Source: Sunxiuqinia indica
Lineage (GTDB): Bacteria; Bacteroidota; Bacteroidia; Bacteroidales; Prolixibacteraceae
Direction of reading: 5' to 3'
Assembly (NCBI RefSeq): GCF_009847015.1
Contig: NZ_WVEM01000002.1
Coordinates: 1 to 64,000, forward strand
DNA length: 64,000 nt
The notes beneath the pieces were generated by a model. The model saw only the letters and a list, made by a program, of their open reading frames with translations, was not told the origin of the DNA and searched no databases. Positions 8,018-17,448 of this stretch are shown one piece after another; within the stretch, counting starts at the first letter, position 1, and every line of letters starts with the position of its first letter. A program made the translations under genes and the position numbers.

Positions 8018-10579
8018 ATGGCTTTCAAAAATGTGGCAGTTGAGCCCAAAACGGGCAAGAAAATTTTTTCCCAAGAGGAAGCGTACCAGGCAACATTAAA
8101 TTATTTCAACGGAGATGATTTAGCAGCCCGGGTATGGATTAACAAATATGCGTTGAAAGATTCTTTCGGTAATATCTATGAAAAGAATCCAGATGAAATG
8201 CATATGCGCCTGGCAAAGGAAATTGCCAGAATCGAAAAGAAGTATGAAAACCCAATGTCTGAAAAACAGGTTTACGAGCTTCTGAAAGATTTTAAACATA
8301 TCGTTCCCCAAGGTGGTCCAATGACGGGAATCGGTAACGACTATCAGATTGCTTCTCTTTCCAATTGCTTTGTTGTTGGAAATGAGGGCGACTCAGACTC
8401 TTATGGCGGTATCCTGAAAATTGATCAGGAACAAGTACAGCTGATGAAACGACGTGGCGGCGTTGGACACGATTTATCACACATTCGGCCAAAAGGTTCC
8501 CCCGTAAAAAACTCAGCCTTAACTTCTACCGGTATCGTTCCGTTTATGGAGCGCTATTCAAACTCAACACGAGAAGTCGCTCAGGATGGTCGTCGTGGTG
8601 CGTTGATGCTTTCTGTTTCTGTTAAACATCCCGACTCTGAAAGTTTTATTGATGCCAAGTTGGAGCAAGGGAAAGTTACCGGAGCAAATGTATCGGTAAA
8701 AATTCACGACGACTTTATGCAGTCGATCGAAAGTGGAGAACTTTACAGCCAGCAATATCCAATCGAATCTGAAAATCCGGTGTTTGTAAAGGAAACCAAT
8801 GCGAACCAAATCTGGAAAAAGATTGTACACAACGCCTGGAAATCTGCCGAGCCGGGTATTCTCTTCTGGGATACCATTACGCGCGAATCAGTTCCTGATT
8901 GTTATGCCGATTTAGGCTACAAAACGGTTTCGACAAACCCATGTGGCGAAATTCCTCTTTGCCCATACGACAGCTGTCGTTTATTGGCAATCAATCTTTA
9001 TTCGTATGTAGAAAACCCATTTACTCCAGAGGCGAAATTCAACTTCGAAAAGTTTAAAGAACATGTTGGCTATGCTCAGCGAATGATGGACGACATTATT
9101 GATTTGGAGCTGGAGAAAATTGACGGTATTATTGAAAAAATCAAAGCCGATCCCGAAGCCGAAGAAATCAAATACATTGAGCTCAAACTTTGGGAGAAAA
9201 TTCAGAAAAAAGCGAAGGAAGGACGTCGTACCGGAGTTGGTATTACGGCAGAAGGCGACATGCTTGCCTCTTTAGGATTGCGCTACGGAACTGAAGACGC
9301 CACTGATTTTAGTGAAGAAATTCACAAGACACTGGCTGTTGAAGCTTACCGATCATCGGTTAATATTGCCAAGGAAAGAGGCTCATTTTCAATTTACGAC
9401 AGTGAGCGTGAAAAGAACAACCCCATGATTCAGCGCATTCGGGAACAAGATGAAGCACTTTACGCGGACATGGTAAAATATGGGCGACGCAACATTGCCC
9501 TACTGACGATTGCACCAACAGGAACAACCAGCTTGATGACACAAACAACCTCTGGAATTGAGCCGGTGTTTATGCCTGTCTATAAACGTCGTCGTAAAGT
9601 AAATCCAAATGATAAAGAAGTCCGTGTAGATTTTGTTGACGAAGTGGGCGACAGTTGGGAAGAGTACATTGTCTTTCATCACAAATTTGTGACTTGGATG
9701 AAAGCCAATGGTTACGATACAACCAAGAAATACGAGCAAGAAGAGTTGGACGAATTGGTCGCTAAATCACCTTATTACAAAGCCACGTCAAACGATGTTG
9801 ACTGGATGCGTAAAGTACACATGCAAGGTCGTATTCAAAAATGGGTTGACCATTCGATTAGTGTAACCATCAATTTACCAGCTGATGCTGAAGAAGAGTT
9901 GGTTGGAAAACTTTACTTCGAAGCATGGAAAAGCGGATGTAAAGGAGTTACCGTTTATCGTGACGGATCTCGCTCAGGTGTTCTGATTTCAAATAAAAAA
10001 GAAGATAAGAAAAAGGCAAAATTCTCCTCTTTCCCAACCAATCGGCCTGACGAACTTGAAGCTGATGTGGTGCGCTTCCAAAACAACAAAGACAAGTGGG
10101 TGGCATTTATTGGCTTGGTAGGCGATCTTCCATACGAAATTTTCACCGGGCTACAGGATGATGAAGATGGTATTTTATTACCTCGCTCGGTAACCAAAGG
10201 TAAAATCATCAAAAGCCGCGATGAAGCAGGAAACTCACGTTACGATTTCCAATACACCAACAAACGTGGCTATAAAACCACCATTGAAGGATTGTCGTAC
10301 AAATTCAATCCGGTGTTCTGGAATTATGCGAAGTTGATTTCCGGAATTCTGCGTCACGGCATGTCAATTCATAAAGTAGTAGACACGGTAACCAGCCTGC
10401 AACTGGACAACGACACCATTAACAGCTGGAAAGCCGGTGTTGCGCGCGCGTTGAAAAAATACATACCAAACGGAACGGTTGCCGAAGGCACTGTTTGTGG
10501 CGAATGTGGATCAAATAACGTTATTTATCAGGAAGGGTGTTTAACCTGCCCTGACTGCGGTTCTTCCAAATGCGGATAA
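8018..10579 (+). CDS. nrdJ: Vitamin B12-dependent (class II) ribonucleotide reductase
   Basis: Reduces ribonucleotides to deoxyribonucleotides using adenosylcobalamin to make the thiyl radical, independent of oxygen. The 853-residue protein has the substrate-site cysteine Cys 117 in LSNCFVV, the active-site motif NPCGEIPL with Asn 307, Cys 309 (radical) and Glu 311, and the segment APTGTTSLMTQTTSGIEP typical of the NrdJ_Z group. The extreme C-terminus carries CGECG...CPDC...CG, the redox/zinc-ribbon cysteines that regenerate the active-site disulfide. It is monocistronic, with a terminator 28 bp downstream. No other reductase class is encoded in this window. The organism needs cobalamin for this route. 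Confidence 0.95.
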   Translation: MAFKNVAVEPKTGKKIFSQEEAYQATLNYFNGDDLAARVWINKYALKDSFGNIYEKNPDEMHMRLAKEIARIEKKYENPMSEKQVYELLKDFKHIVPQGGPMTGIGNDYQIASLSNCFVVGNEGDSDSYGGILKIDQEQVQLMKRRGGVGHDLSHIRPKGSPVKNSALTSTGIVPFMERYSNSTREVAQDGRRGALMLSVSVKHPDSESFIDAKLEQGKVTGANVSVKIHDDFMQSIESGELYSQQYPIESENPVFVKETNANQIWKKIVHNAWKSAEPGILFWDTITRESVPDCYADLGYKTVSTNPCGEIPLCPYDSCRLLAINLYSYVENPFTPEAKFNFEKFKEHVGYAQRMMDDIIDLELEKIDGIIEKIKADPEAEEIKYIELKLWEKIQKKAKEGRRTGVGITAEGDMLASLGLRYGTEDATDFSEEIHKTLAVEAYRSSVNIAKERGSFSIYDSEREKNNPMIQRIREQDEALYADMVKYGRRNIALLTIAPTGTTSLMTQTTSGIEPVFMPVYKRRRKVNPNDKEVRVDFVDEVGDSWEEYIVFHHKFVTWMKANGYDTTKKYEQEELDELVAKSPYYKATSNDVDWMRKVHMQGRIQKWVDHSISVTINLPADAEEELVGKLYFEAWKSGCKGVTVYRDGSRSGVLISNKKEDKKKAKFSSFPTNRPDELEADVVRFQNNKDKWVAFIGLVGDLPYEIFTGLQDDEDGILLPRSVTKGKIIKSRDEAGNSRYDFQYTNKRGYKTTIEGLSYKFNPVFWNYAKLISGILRHGMSIHKVVDTVTSLQLDNDTINSWKAGVARALKKYIPNGTVAEGTVCGECGSNNVIYQEGCLTCPDCGSSKCG

Positions 10580-10606
10580 CCGATTCAACCAATCAATAAA
10601 AAAATG

Positions 10607-10643
10607 AAGGCTTTCTCATTACGGGAAGGCCTTTGTTTTTTAT
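10607..10643 (+). terminator. Terminator after nrdJ
   Basis: A 9-bp stem with one G/T wobble (AAGGCTTTC at 10607-10615, GAAGGCCTT at 10625-10633), 9-nt loop, followed by TGTTTTTTAT. The remaining DNA to 10833 shows no gene. Confidence 0.75.
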
Positions 10644-10833
10644 CTGGTTTTGTTATTCAAACTCTTCTGGAAAGTTTTTTTATGAAAATTCCGTTGTTTC
10701 CAATGGAAGTCGAAAGTGATTGGAGATAATCGTATTCAACCGCATCCTTTTACAGAAAAGGGCGGAGATCAACTAAAAATACAATACTTTCTTGCTGTGC
10801 TCTTAAAATCGGGCTGAGTTTTTTTATGCAGAA

Positions 10834-12114
10834 TTATTCTTTTGCTTCAAACAGTTCCTTTTCATCAACCGACTGTACCATCGCGCTATCTTTTAAGGTT
10901 CGGCTGACAATATTATAAGGCCCGGTTATTACTTCGTCTCCATCATTAACACCGTTCAAGATTTCGATATCCATATTATCCTGAATACCGGTTTCAACAA
11001 CTTGCTTACGAGCCAAACCATCCTTCAAAAGAAAAACAATTTCTTCTTTTTCCTCCTCGGCGTTTTCTCCCGGTTTTTCACTTTCGACAACCCGGGTTGT
11101 TACGGCTTGAATGGGGATGGCGATTACCCCTCTGCGGGTCTCCGTCTGAATATCGACGGTAGCTGACATACCTGGGCGAAAGGGATAGACATTCATTGAC
11201 GTGCTGTCGATTAAATCAGCATACGACTCTTGCAACAAAAGTACCTTCACGTTGAAATTGGTCACCTGATCGTTAGACGTTCCGACCGTGTTGGCCGAAT
11301 TGGCAATTTCAGTAACAACGCCTTTAAATTTCCGGTTTAAATATGCGTCAACCTCAACCAAGGCTGTATCTCCCTTTACTACCTTCACAATATCGTTTTC
11401 GTTAACCTCTACCTTCACTTCCATTTTATTGAGGTTGGCAATCACCATCATTTCGGTTCCGGCGTACATGTTGGTTCCAACAACCCGTTCGCCCTGCTCA
11501 ACGTTTAACCGGGAAATGGTTCCATCCATCGGCGAATAAATTTTGGTTTTTACCAACTGCTCTTTAGCCTCAGCTACCGATGCTTCAGCAGATTTTACTG
11601 AAAATTCAGCCGCACGAACCTCGGCCTGAGCAATTTTATGGGCAGCTTGAGCTGACTCAAATTCCGACTTTGGAATAGCCTCTTGTCCGAATAAGGTTTT
11701 GGATCGATCAAAAGAAAGTTCCTTTTCAATGAGCTGAGCTTCGGCCTGAGCCAAGCGCGCCTTTGATGAATTCAGGCTGGCCTCGGCACGATTCAACGCC
11801 TGAATATACATATCGGGCTTAATGATGACCAACAACTGTCCTTTCCGGATTTCATCACCCTCCTCAACATCCATCTGAATAATCTCACCCGAAACATCGG
11901 GACTAATTTTCACTTCTGTTTCCGGCTGTACTTTCCCGTTTGCAGTAATCAGCTCAACAATGGTTTTACTTTCAACTTTTTCTGTAGTTACCTTTATCTC
12001 AAAGTCTTTACCAATCCATCCTTTATTTTTAGCAACAATTAATACTATGATGATCAGGACTATAAATAAGATGATCAGAAATGGAAGTCGTTTGTTCTTT
12101 TTACTTTTTACCAT
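10834..12114 (-). CDS. Periplasmic adaptor subunit (HlyD/MacA family)
   Basis: A membrane fusion protein that links an inner-membrane exporter to an outer-membrane channel. The start is placed at the ATG at 12114 (MVKSKKNKRLP then a hydrophobic anchor LIILFIVLIIIVLIV), giving 426 residues; the longer frame to 12216 has an unlikely N-terminus. After the anchor come a biotinyl-lipoyl half-domain (GEIIQMDVEEGDEIRKGQLL), a long alpha-helical coiled-coil hairpin (about residues 95-185), the second lipoyl half (SPMDGTISRLNVEQGERV) and beta-barrel domains ending in a DGDEVITGPY segment. No pump or TolC gene lies beside it, which is unusual since the three are normally clustered. It is 138 bp downstream of the aspartate kinase gene on the same strand. 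Confidence 0.88.
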   Translation of the reverse strand: MVKSKKNKRLPFLIILFIVLIIIVLIVAKNKGWIGKDFEIKVTTEKVESKTIVELITANGKVQPETEVKISPDVSGEIIQMDVEEGDEIRKGQLLVIIKPDMYIQALNRAEASLNSSKARLAQAEAQLIEKELSFDRSKTLFGQEAIPKSEFESAQAAHKIAQAEVRAAEFSVKSAEASVAEAKEQLVKTKIYSPMDGTISRLNVEQGERVVGTNMYAGTEMMVIANLNKMEVKVEVNENDIVKVVKGDTALVEVDAYLNRKFKGVVTEIANSANTVGTSNDQVTNFNVKVLLLQESYADLIDSTSMNVYPFRPGMSATVDIQTETRRGVIAIPIQAVTTRVVESEKPGENAEEEKEEIVFLLKDGLARKQVVETGIQDNMDIEILNGVNDGDEVITGPYNIVSRTLKDSAMVQSVDEKELFEAKE

Positions 12115-12252
12115 GTTGTTGATTTTTGCTCGAAACCGATCGTTTTTTGGGATGTTTAAATTTACAATAAAATACATGTTTGCTACAAACAAAATAATAT
12201 TATTGCAACAACCCATAATGGGAAATACCGTTTCGAAGGGCGACCCGGTTCT

Positions 12253-13500
12253 TTATTTCAGAACCAAACGGGCTGTTCGACGGCTTTTTTGTTCCAAAAA
12301 CAATTGGCGGTTATTTTTCATTTTAATCAGCGCATCTTCATCATAAAAGCGGATGGTTGCCAAAATCAAGCCGGTATTGTATAGCACATCAAACTTTTTT
12401 CGTAATTCAACAACCAAGGTTTCCAAACCTACCTCAGGCTCATCAATACACAACGAAAGGTCGATTGCCGATTGCTGTATCAGGTTTACCTTGATGCGGC
12501 GCTTTTTAAACAGACTAAAAACCCCAGATAACTGATCAATACCAATAAATGAAAAGTCGGAAGGCGAAATGGTAACCAGTGCCTGATTTTTCTTCAGTAT
12601 AAAAATCGGGACCAAATCCAGCTGGTGATCCACATCATGAATCATGGTTCCAGCCTGGTCAGGAAAATCGAATGGTCGAACCAGCAGCGGAATTTTTTTG
12701 TTGCGCAAGGGTTTGATCGTTTTCGGATGAATCACTTTGGCTCCGGAATAGGCCAACTCTATTGCTTCCCGGTACGAAAGCTCTTCCAGTTTTACCGTGT
12801 CTTCAAAATCAACCGGATCACCATTCAATACACCGGGGACATTTTTCCAGATGGTGACACTCTCTGCATTTAGCAGGTTACCCAAAATTGCAGCAGTGAA
12901 ATCAGAACCCTCCCGACCCAGTGTGGTCGTTTGATTGGTATTGGTTGAACCTATAAATCCCTGCGTGACATACAAATCGGTATCGCGAAAATTAAAGCTG
13001 TTATTGATCAACATCTCCGACCATTTCCAATCAACAATTGCCTCGCGATGCGTTTCATCCGTTCGCAAACTTTGGCGGATATCCATCCATTGGCTTTTTA
13101 ATCCCTGCTTGTTTAAGTAGGCAGAGATGATGGCCGTTGAAATCAGCTCGCCATAGCAAACCACCTGATCATACTCGTAGTCGAAGTTTAACGATGGATT
13201 CATGCTCAGGCGCTTTTTCAGATCTGCAAACAACACTTCAACCTGAACCAAGTCAGCATCAGTCAATCCAAGTCCGGTGGTAATACCGGCATGATAATTC
13301 CTGATGCGCTCCAAAATTAACTCCATGTTACTCGCTCTGTTGAAATAGCTTTTAACCAACTCCTCAAGTTCATTGGTTGTTTTCCCCATTGCTGAAACAA
13401 CAATAACTTTTTTATCAGGAAATAAATCGATGATTGAAGTGGCGTTTTTGATAGCCTCTGTTGAGCTGACTGAGGCTCCACCAAATTTAAATATCTTCAT
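12253..13500 (-). CDS. lysC: Aspartate kinase
   Basis: Phosphorylates aspartate, the first step toward lysine (diaminopimelate), threonine and methionine. The 415-residue protein opens with the kinase motif KFGGASV and has TLGREGSD in the catalytic domain (about residues 205-212) and the KVIHPKT segment near 266. Two ACT-like repeats fill the C-terminal third (from about residue 300), so feedback control by an amino acid is expected. It is a stand-alone kinase without a homoserine dehydrogenase domain. The gene symbol is by function; which end product inhibits it cannot be read. No lysine riboswitch pattern was recognised upstream. Confidence 0.93.
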   Translation of the reverse strand: MKIFKFGGASVSSTEAIKNATSIIDLFPDKKVIVVSAMGKTTNELEELVKSYFNRASNMELILERIRNYHAGITTGLGLTDADLVQVEVLFADLKKRLSMNPSLNFDYEYDQVVCYGELISTAIISAYLNKQGLKSQWMDIRQSLRTDETHREAIVDWKWSEMLINNSFNFRDTDLYVTQGFIGSTNTNQTTTLGREGSDFTAAILGNLLNAESVTIWKNVPGVLNGDPVDFEDTVKLEELSYREAIELAYSGAKVIHPKTIKPLRNKKIPLLVRPFDFPDQAGTMIHDVDHQLDLVPIFILKKNQALVTISPSDFSFIGIDQLSGVFSLFKKRRIKVNLIQQSAIDLSLCIDEPEVGLETLVVELRKKFDVLYNTGLILATIRFYDEDALIKMKNNRQLFLEQKSRRTARLVLK

Positions 13501-13826
13501 ACGGTTATACTTGTTTATTTTTTATGACATCATATTGAACTCGCATACAATCACCTTTCTCTGCGGCTGAGTTGTTTACAAGTTCGTTTCATAAATAACT
13601 GTTTTATTCTAAAGCTTAACGCTGTAAAAATAACTAGTTTTCTCAATCAAAAACCATTCTTTTTTTAAACTAACATATTTATTAAAACATGGCAAATAAT
13701 GCATGGATAAATTAATCAATTTAGCGAATTCCTTCAATTGAGCCCCTGAATATTAATCAAGCCTTAATTTTGAAATGATCGATGAATAATTGCACGGCGG
13801 GTTGATCTCCATCTTTGTTTTATCGG

Positions 13827-13834
13827 TAGCTTTG
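13827..13834 (+). promoter_or_regulatory. Probable -7 element ahead of the gene at 13855
   Basis: TAGCTTTG matches TAnnTTTG, 20 bp before the ATG at 13855. The rest of the 13501-13854 gap (354 bp, AT-rich) shows no gene; it also has to hold the lysC promoter. Confidence 0.45.
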
Positions 13835-13854
13835 CTGCGTGATTTATTAGAAAA

Positions 13855-14208
13855 ATGCAGAGTGGTTTGAAATTACTTGTTACAATATTCTCCGTATTTG
13901 TCTTATTTCCTGCGCTGTTCTCATCGACGGGAGAACTATTGAACGCATATTCTTTGGACTCGAAAGACCAATCAATTTGCCTGGATGATATGCTGATTGG
14001 GGATATTCAAACTTGTTTCCAGTGGATTGAAAATGAAGAAGAAGACGGCGAAATTGACCGTCTGGATTTTCAGGGGAAGTTAAGTTATTCTGCAATCCCG
14101 TTCGATCCACAACATTCGAAATACAAGTTACACACAATTCGAATTTGCCTGCGCTACTCCAGATGGCTGCGCGAAATCGGCAACTTATCTCCTCCAATAA
14201 ACGGATAA
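13855..14208 (+). CDS. Small secreted hypothetical protein
   Basis: A 117-residue protein with a hydrophobic N-terminal signal sequence (LKLLVTIFSVFVLFPALFSS) and a mature part rich in acidic residues (ENEEEDGEID) that contains three spaced cysteines. I do not recognise the family. A TAnnTTTG box sits 20 bp upstream and the gene leads into trkH after 55 bp. An open frame on the opposite strand (13880-14311) overlaps the trkH start and is judged a shadow. Support is the signal peptide, the promoter and the fit between neighbours. Confidence 0.5.
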   Translation: MQSGLKLLVTIFSVFVLFPALFSSTGELLNAYSLDSKDQSICLDDMLIGDIQTCFQWIENEEEDGEIDRLDFQGKLSYSAIPFDPQHSKYKLHTIRICLRYSRWLREIGNLSPPING

Positions 14209-14263
14209 AATCAACAGCTTCTCCAGCTCGTATTTTTTTATTCATTTTCAATTGTAACTTATC

Positions 14264-15733
14264 ATGAATTTTCAAAAGAGAAGTAACATCAATATACTTC
14301 TTGTTATTCATATCATTTCAATTATTCTTCTTTTCGAAGGGCTATTTATGATCCTTTCGCTGCTCATTTCATGGTACGATCATGAACCGGAACTGATGCG
14401 AGTACTTTACGCTGTACTGACAACATTTGGGGCAGGTGGTCTCCTCTATTTCGTTAGCTGGAATAGCAGGTTTGGCGAACCCGGCGTTCGTGAAGGACTC
14501 GTCATTGTTACATTTGGATGGATCTTTTTAGCTTTCTTCGGGAGTTTGCCTTATCTGTACACTCACACGATTCCTTCCTTTGCTGATGCCTGGTTTGAGA
14601 GCATGTCGGGTTTCACAACCACAGGTTCATCTATTTTAAACGATATTGAAGCCCTGCCACGAAGCATGCTCTTTTGGCGCAGTGAAACGCACTGGATAGG
14701 AGGAATGGGGATTATTGTGCTGGTAGTTGCCATTATGCCTTTACTGAAAATGTATGGAGGTCAGCTTTTTAACCTGGAAGCGTCGGTTGTTGTTGAAGAG
14801 AAGTTTTCAACTAAAATCAGGTATGTTGCCCGAAGCATCTGGATGATTTATGTCGGACTCACGGCTCTCGAGACTGTTTTATTGACCCTGGGAGGTATGA
14901 ATCTTTTCGACAGTATTTGTCATTCGTTTGCCACGGTTGCCACTGGCGGATTCTCAACGAAGAATACCTCAATTTCCGACTACTCGCCGTACATTCAGTA
15001 TGTTATTGCGGTCTTTATGCTTTTGTCCGGAATTAATTTTGTCCTGCATGTTTTAATTGCCAGTGGTAAATATAAAAAGGCTCTTCAAAACAACGAGCTC
15101 TGGTTTTACCTGAAAATGGTCTTTGCCGTTGGAGCGGTATTAACACTCATCCTGTTCTTTTCGAATGAAATTCCGTTTGAAAAAGCGTTCCGCGATTCTT
15201 ATTTTCAAGTGATCTCGGTAATTACGGCAACCGGCTTTGCCACTGACGATTATCTGCTTTGGCCCACACAGGGTATTCTGATGATTGTTTTACTGATGTT
15301 GGTAGGTGCTTGCGCCGGATCAACCGGAGGTGGAGTAAAAGTCATCCGCCATTATATCAATTGGCAGGTTATCAAAAAAAGCATCAAGCAAACCATTTCA
15401 CCCAATGCGGTATGCCATGTAAAATACAACAACCGCACCCTTTCTCCCAAGCAAGTTGGCGCAGTATCAAACTTCATCCTGCTGTATTACGGTATCGTTG
15501 TAGTAGGCACAATAACCATGATTGGCATTGGAAACGACTGGGGAACCTCGTTTGGTTCAATTGTAACGACGATGGGGGGAATTGGCCCCGGATTTGGTAA
15601 AGTAGGGCCGGCATCGAACTTCAGCATGCTCACTGATCCATCCAAATATTTGCTCACATTTACCATGTTGATTGGGCGGCTTGAAATCTTTCCGGTGCTC
15701 ACCTTGTTTACACACTGGTTTTGGCGTACCTAG
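14264..15733 (+). CDS. trkH: TrkH-type potassium uptake channel subunit
   Basis: Integral membrane subunit of a Trk/Ktr potassium uptake system. The 489-residue protein has ten or so hydrophobic segments and four pore-loop motifs: SGFTTTGSS, FATVATGGFST, VITATGFATDDY and TMGGIGPGFGKVGP, whose glycines form the selectivity filter. The ending RLEIFPVLTLF is characteristic. The usual cytoplasmic partner TrkA is not adjacent. The stop codon is separated from that of the converging transporter gene by one base. Confidence 0.94.
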   Translation: MNFQKRSNINILLVIHIISIILLFEGLFMILSLLISWYDHEPELMRVLYAVLTTFGAGGLLYFVSWNSRFGEPGVREGLVIVTFGWIFLAFFGSLPYLYTHTIPSFADAWFESMSGFTTTGSSILNDIEALPRSMLFWRSETHWIGGMGIIVLVVAIMPLLKMYGGQLFNLEASVVVEEKFSTKIRYVARSIWMIYVGLTALETVLLTLGGMNLFDSICHSFATVATGGFSTKNTSISDYSPYIQYVIAVFMLLSGINFVLHVLIASGKYKKALQNNELWFYLKMVFAVGAVLTLILFFSNEIPFEKAFRDSYFQVISVITATGFATDDYLLWPTQGILMIVLLMLVGACAGSTGGGVKVIRHYINWQVIKKSIKQTISPNAVCHVKYNNRTLSPKQVGAVSNFILLYYGIVVVGTITMIGIGNDWGTSFGSIVTTMGGIGPGFGKVGPASNFSMLTDPSKYLLTFTMLIGRLEIFPVLTLFTHWFWRT

Positions 15734-15734
15734 T

Positions 15735-16439
15735 TTACTTCACCACAAACCGATTGTTTTTATGGATATGCTTTGCCCAATAAACAAAGGGGGTGTCGGC
15801 AGCGGCAACAGCCCACTTTAACAGGTACGTTGTAATTAAGATCTCATAAAGTAAGGAAAGTTCAAAAACCCCGTAAAAGGCTATAAACGTGAAGACAATG
15901 CTATCCAGCAATTGCGAAACCATGGTACTCAAATTGTTTCGCAACCACAGTTGCCGATCAGAAGAAAACCGTTTTTTCCAAAAATGAAAAGCCCAGATAT
16001 CATGCTGCTGAGAAACCAGGTAAGCAGCCAGACTGGCAATGGCAATACGCGGCATCAATTTAAAAATGGTGCTTAACGATTCATGAGTGGATGATGCAAA
16101 CTCGTCGCCCTCCAACGGAAGAAAGTAAAGCGCCAGGTTCATCAGCAGCGTCATCGAAATAAGACTGAAAAAGCCAATCCAGACCGCTTTTTTTGCATCG
16201 GACTTTCCGTAGTTTTCGGATAAAATATCGGTTACTAAAAAAGAGCTGGCATAAACAATATTTCCCAAGGTGGCGACTAAGCCAAATAATTCTACTGTTT
16301 GAATCACCTGAATATTTGCAACAATTACCGAGATTGGAATCCACATGACCAATCCTCCTTTTCCAAACAATTTGTAGGCTCCAATAATCAGTAGGAAATT
16401 GGCCAACAACATGATTAGCCAAAGTAGTTCGTTTTGCAT
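15735..16439 (-). CDS. yhhQ: Queuosine precursor transporter (YhhQ/VUT family)
   Basis: A 234-residue, roughly six-span membrane protein that imports queuosine precursors such as preQ0/preQ1 for tRNA modification. The diagnostic stretch is NIQVIQTVELFGL...LGNIVYASSFLVTDILSE followed by AKKAVWIGF, and a later ...LLDSIVFTFIAFYG segment. Length is typical. It lies 71 bp downstream of the YfiH-like gene on the same strand and converges tightly with trkH. Confidence 0.9.
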   Translation of the reverse strand: MQNELLWLIMLLANFLLIIGAYKLFGKGGLVMWIPISVIVANIQVIQTVELFGLVATLGNIVYASSFLVTDILSENYGKSDAKKAVWIGFFSLISMTLLMNLALYFLPLEGDEFASSTHESLSTIFKLMPRIAIASLAAYLVSQQHDIWAFHFWKKRFSSDRQLWLRNNLSTMVSQLLDSIVFTFIAFYGVFELSLLYEILITTYLLKWAVAAADTPFVYWAKHIHKNNRFVVK

Positions 16440-16510
16440 TTTTTTGTTTTTTTTAAGTGCAGGGTGATGCCACCTGCAAGGTTGATGAAAATTTTCCGGC
16501 GCAAATATAC

Positions 16511-17281
16511 TTATTTCTGCAACATCAACCCACTCACCATTCTCCCGGTATCAGTACCATCGCGCCGCGCCGAATAGAAAAGCTGCTCGTGCGAAAAGGA
16601 GCAAAAACCCATTATTTCAATGTTTTCATCCAAAACCCCGGCAGCTAGTAGCAAGCTTTTATTGGCTCCCCACAAATCGAAATAAGCTTTCCCCTCTTCA
16701 ATCGAGGGTTTCAACAGTTGCCGGTGATTGTCGAGACTTTCCCGAACCGCCTGAATCACGTCCTCCCCAACTTCATAGGCATGAAGATGAATGGAAGGCC
16801 CGATGCCTGCTAGAATATCCTCGGGCGCCGAGTCGAAATACAGCTGCATAGTATGAACCGTTTTAGATACAACCTGGGCAACCGTTCCTCTCCAACCTGC
16901 ATGGACTGCTGCAATCACCCGTTGCACCGGATCAAACAGCAAAACAGGAACACAATCGGCGGATTGCACGCAAATACAAAGGTTGGGCTGGTTCGTCACC
17001 AGCGCGTCTGTGTCCGCAATACCTTCTGGCGCAGGTTCAGTCACTACTTCGATCTTGCTGCCATGCACCTGACGTGGAAACACCAACTGCGAAGGAAGAA
17101 TCTTTAACCCAAGAGCCAGTTCCTCGCGAAACGACTGATAGACTTTGGGCTCATCGCCGGTGAACCGCGACTTTCCATCACCTCCCCAGCCCGTTCTCGT
17201 CGATGTAAAATGAACCAACCCCGGCACATCCAACAAATTGAACTGGTAAAACAGCTTTCCGTGAACTTCAAACTTTTTCAT
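16511..17281 (-). CDS. pgeF: YfiH/LACC1-type purine nucleoside phosphorylase (polyphenol oxidase family)
   Basis: A cytoplasmic enzyme of the YfiH/LACC1 family. Members were first called multicopper polyphenol oxidases and were later shown to act on purine nucleosides; a peptidoglycan-editing role (PgeF) is reported in E. coli. The 256-residue protein keeps the metal-binding set: His 73 in RQVHGS, Cys 110 in SADCVPVL and His 127 in AVHAGWRGT, plus GIGPSI and the C-terminal YSARRDG.TGRM motif. Probably transcribed with yhhQ. Confidence 0.9.
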   Translation of the reverse strand: MKKFEVHGKLFYQFNLLDVPGLVHFTSTRTGWGGDGKSRFTGDEPKVYQSFREELALGLKILPSQLVFPRQVHGSKIEVVTEPAPEGIADTDALVTNQPNLCICVQSADCVPVLLFDPVQRVIAAVHAGWRGTVAQVVSKTVHTMQLYFDSAPEDILAGIGPSIHLHAYEVGEDVIQAVRESLDNHRQLLKPSIEEGKAYFDLWGANKSLLLAAGVLDENIEIMGFCSFSHEQLFYSARRDGTDTGRMVSGLMLQK

Positions 17282-17448
17282 ACTCCTGTTCCTTCCTAGA
17301 ATCTCAACACGATTTTGAATCAGGTGTTCATTCCCATGAGCTATTTAGACAGGAAATCCGCATCAACGATATAAAAACCATTCACTGTGTGAGTAATTTC
17401 AGCGGAAAAATGGTACTACTCTTGTGATACCTAAATTAAAACTAAAAG

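Noticed and set aside
13880-14311. 143-codon frame on the minus strand beside trkH
   Set aside because: It overlaps both the small secreted gene and the trkH start, has no promoter or signal and reads as the complement of real genes.
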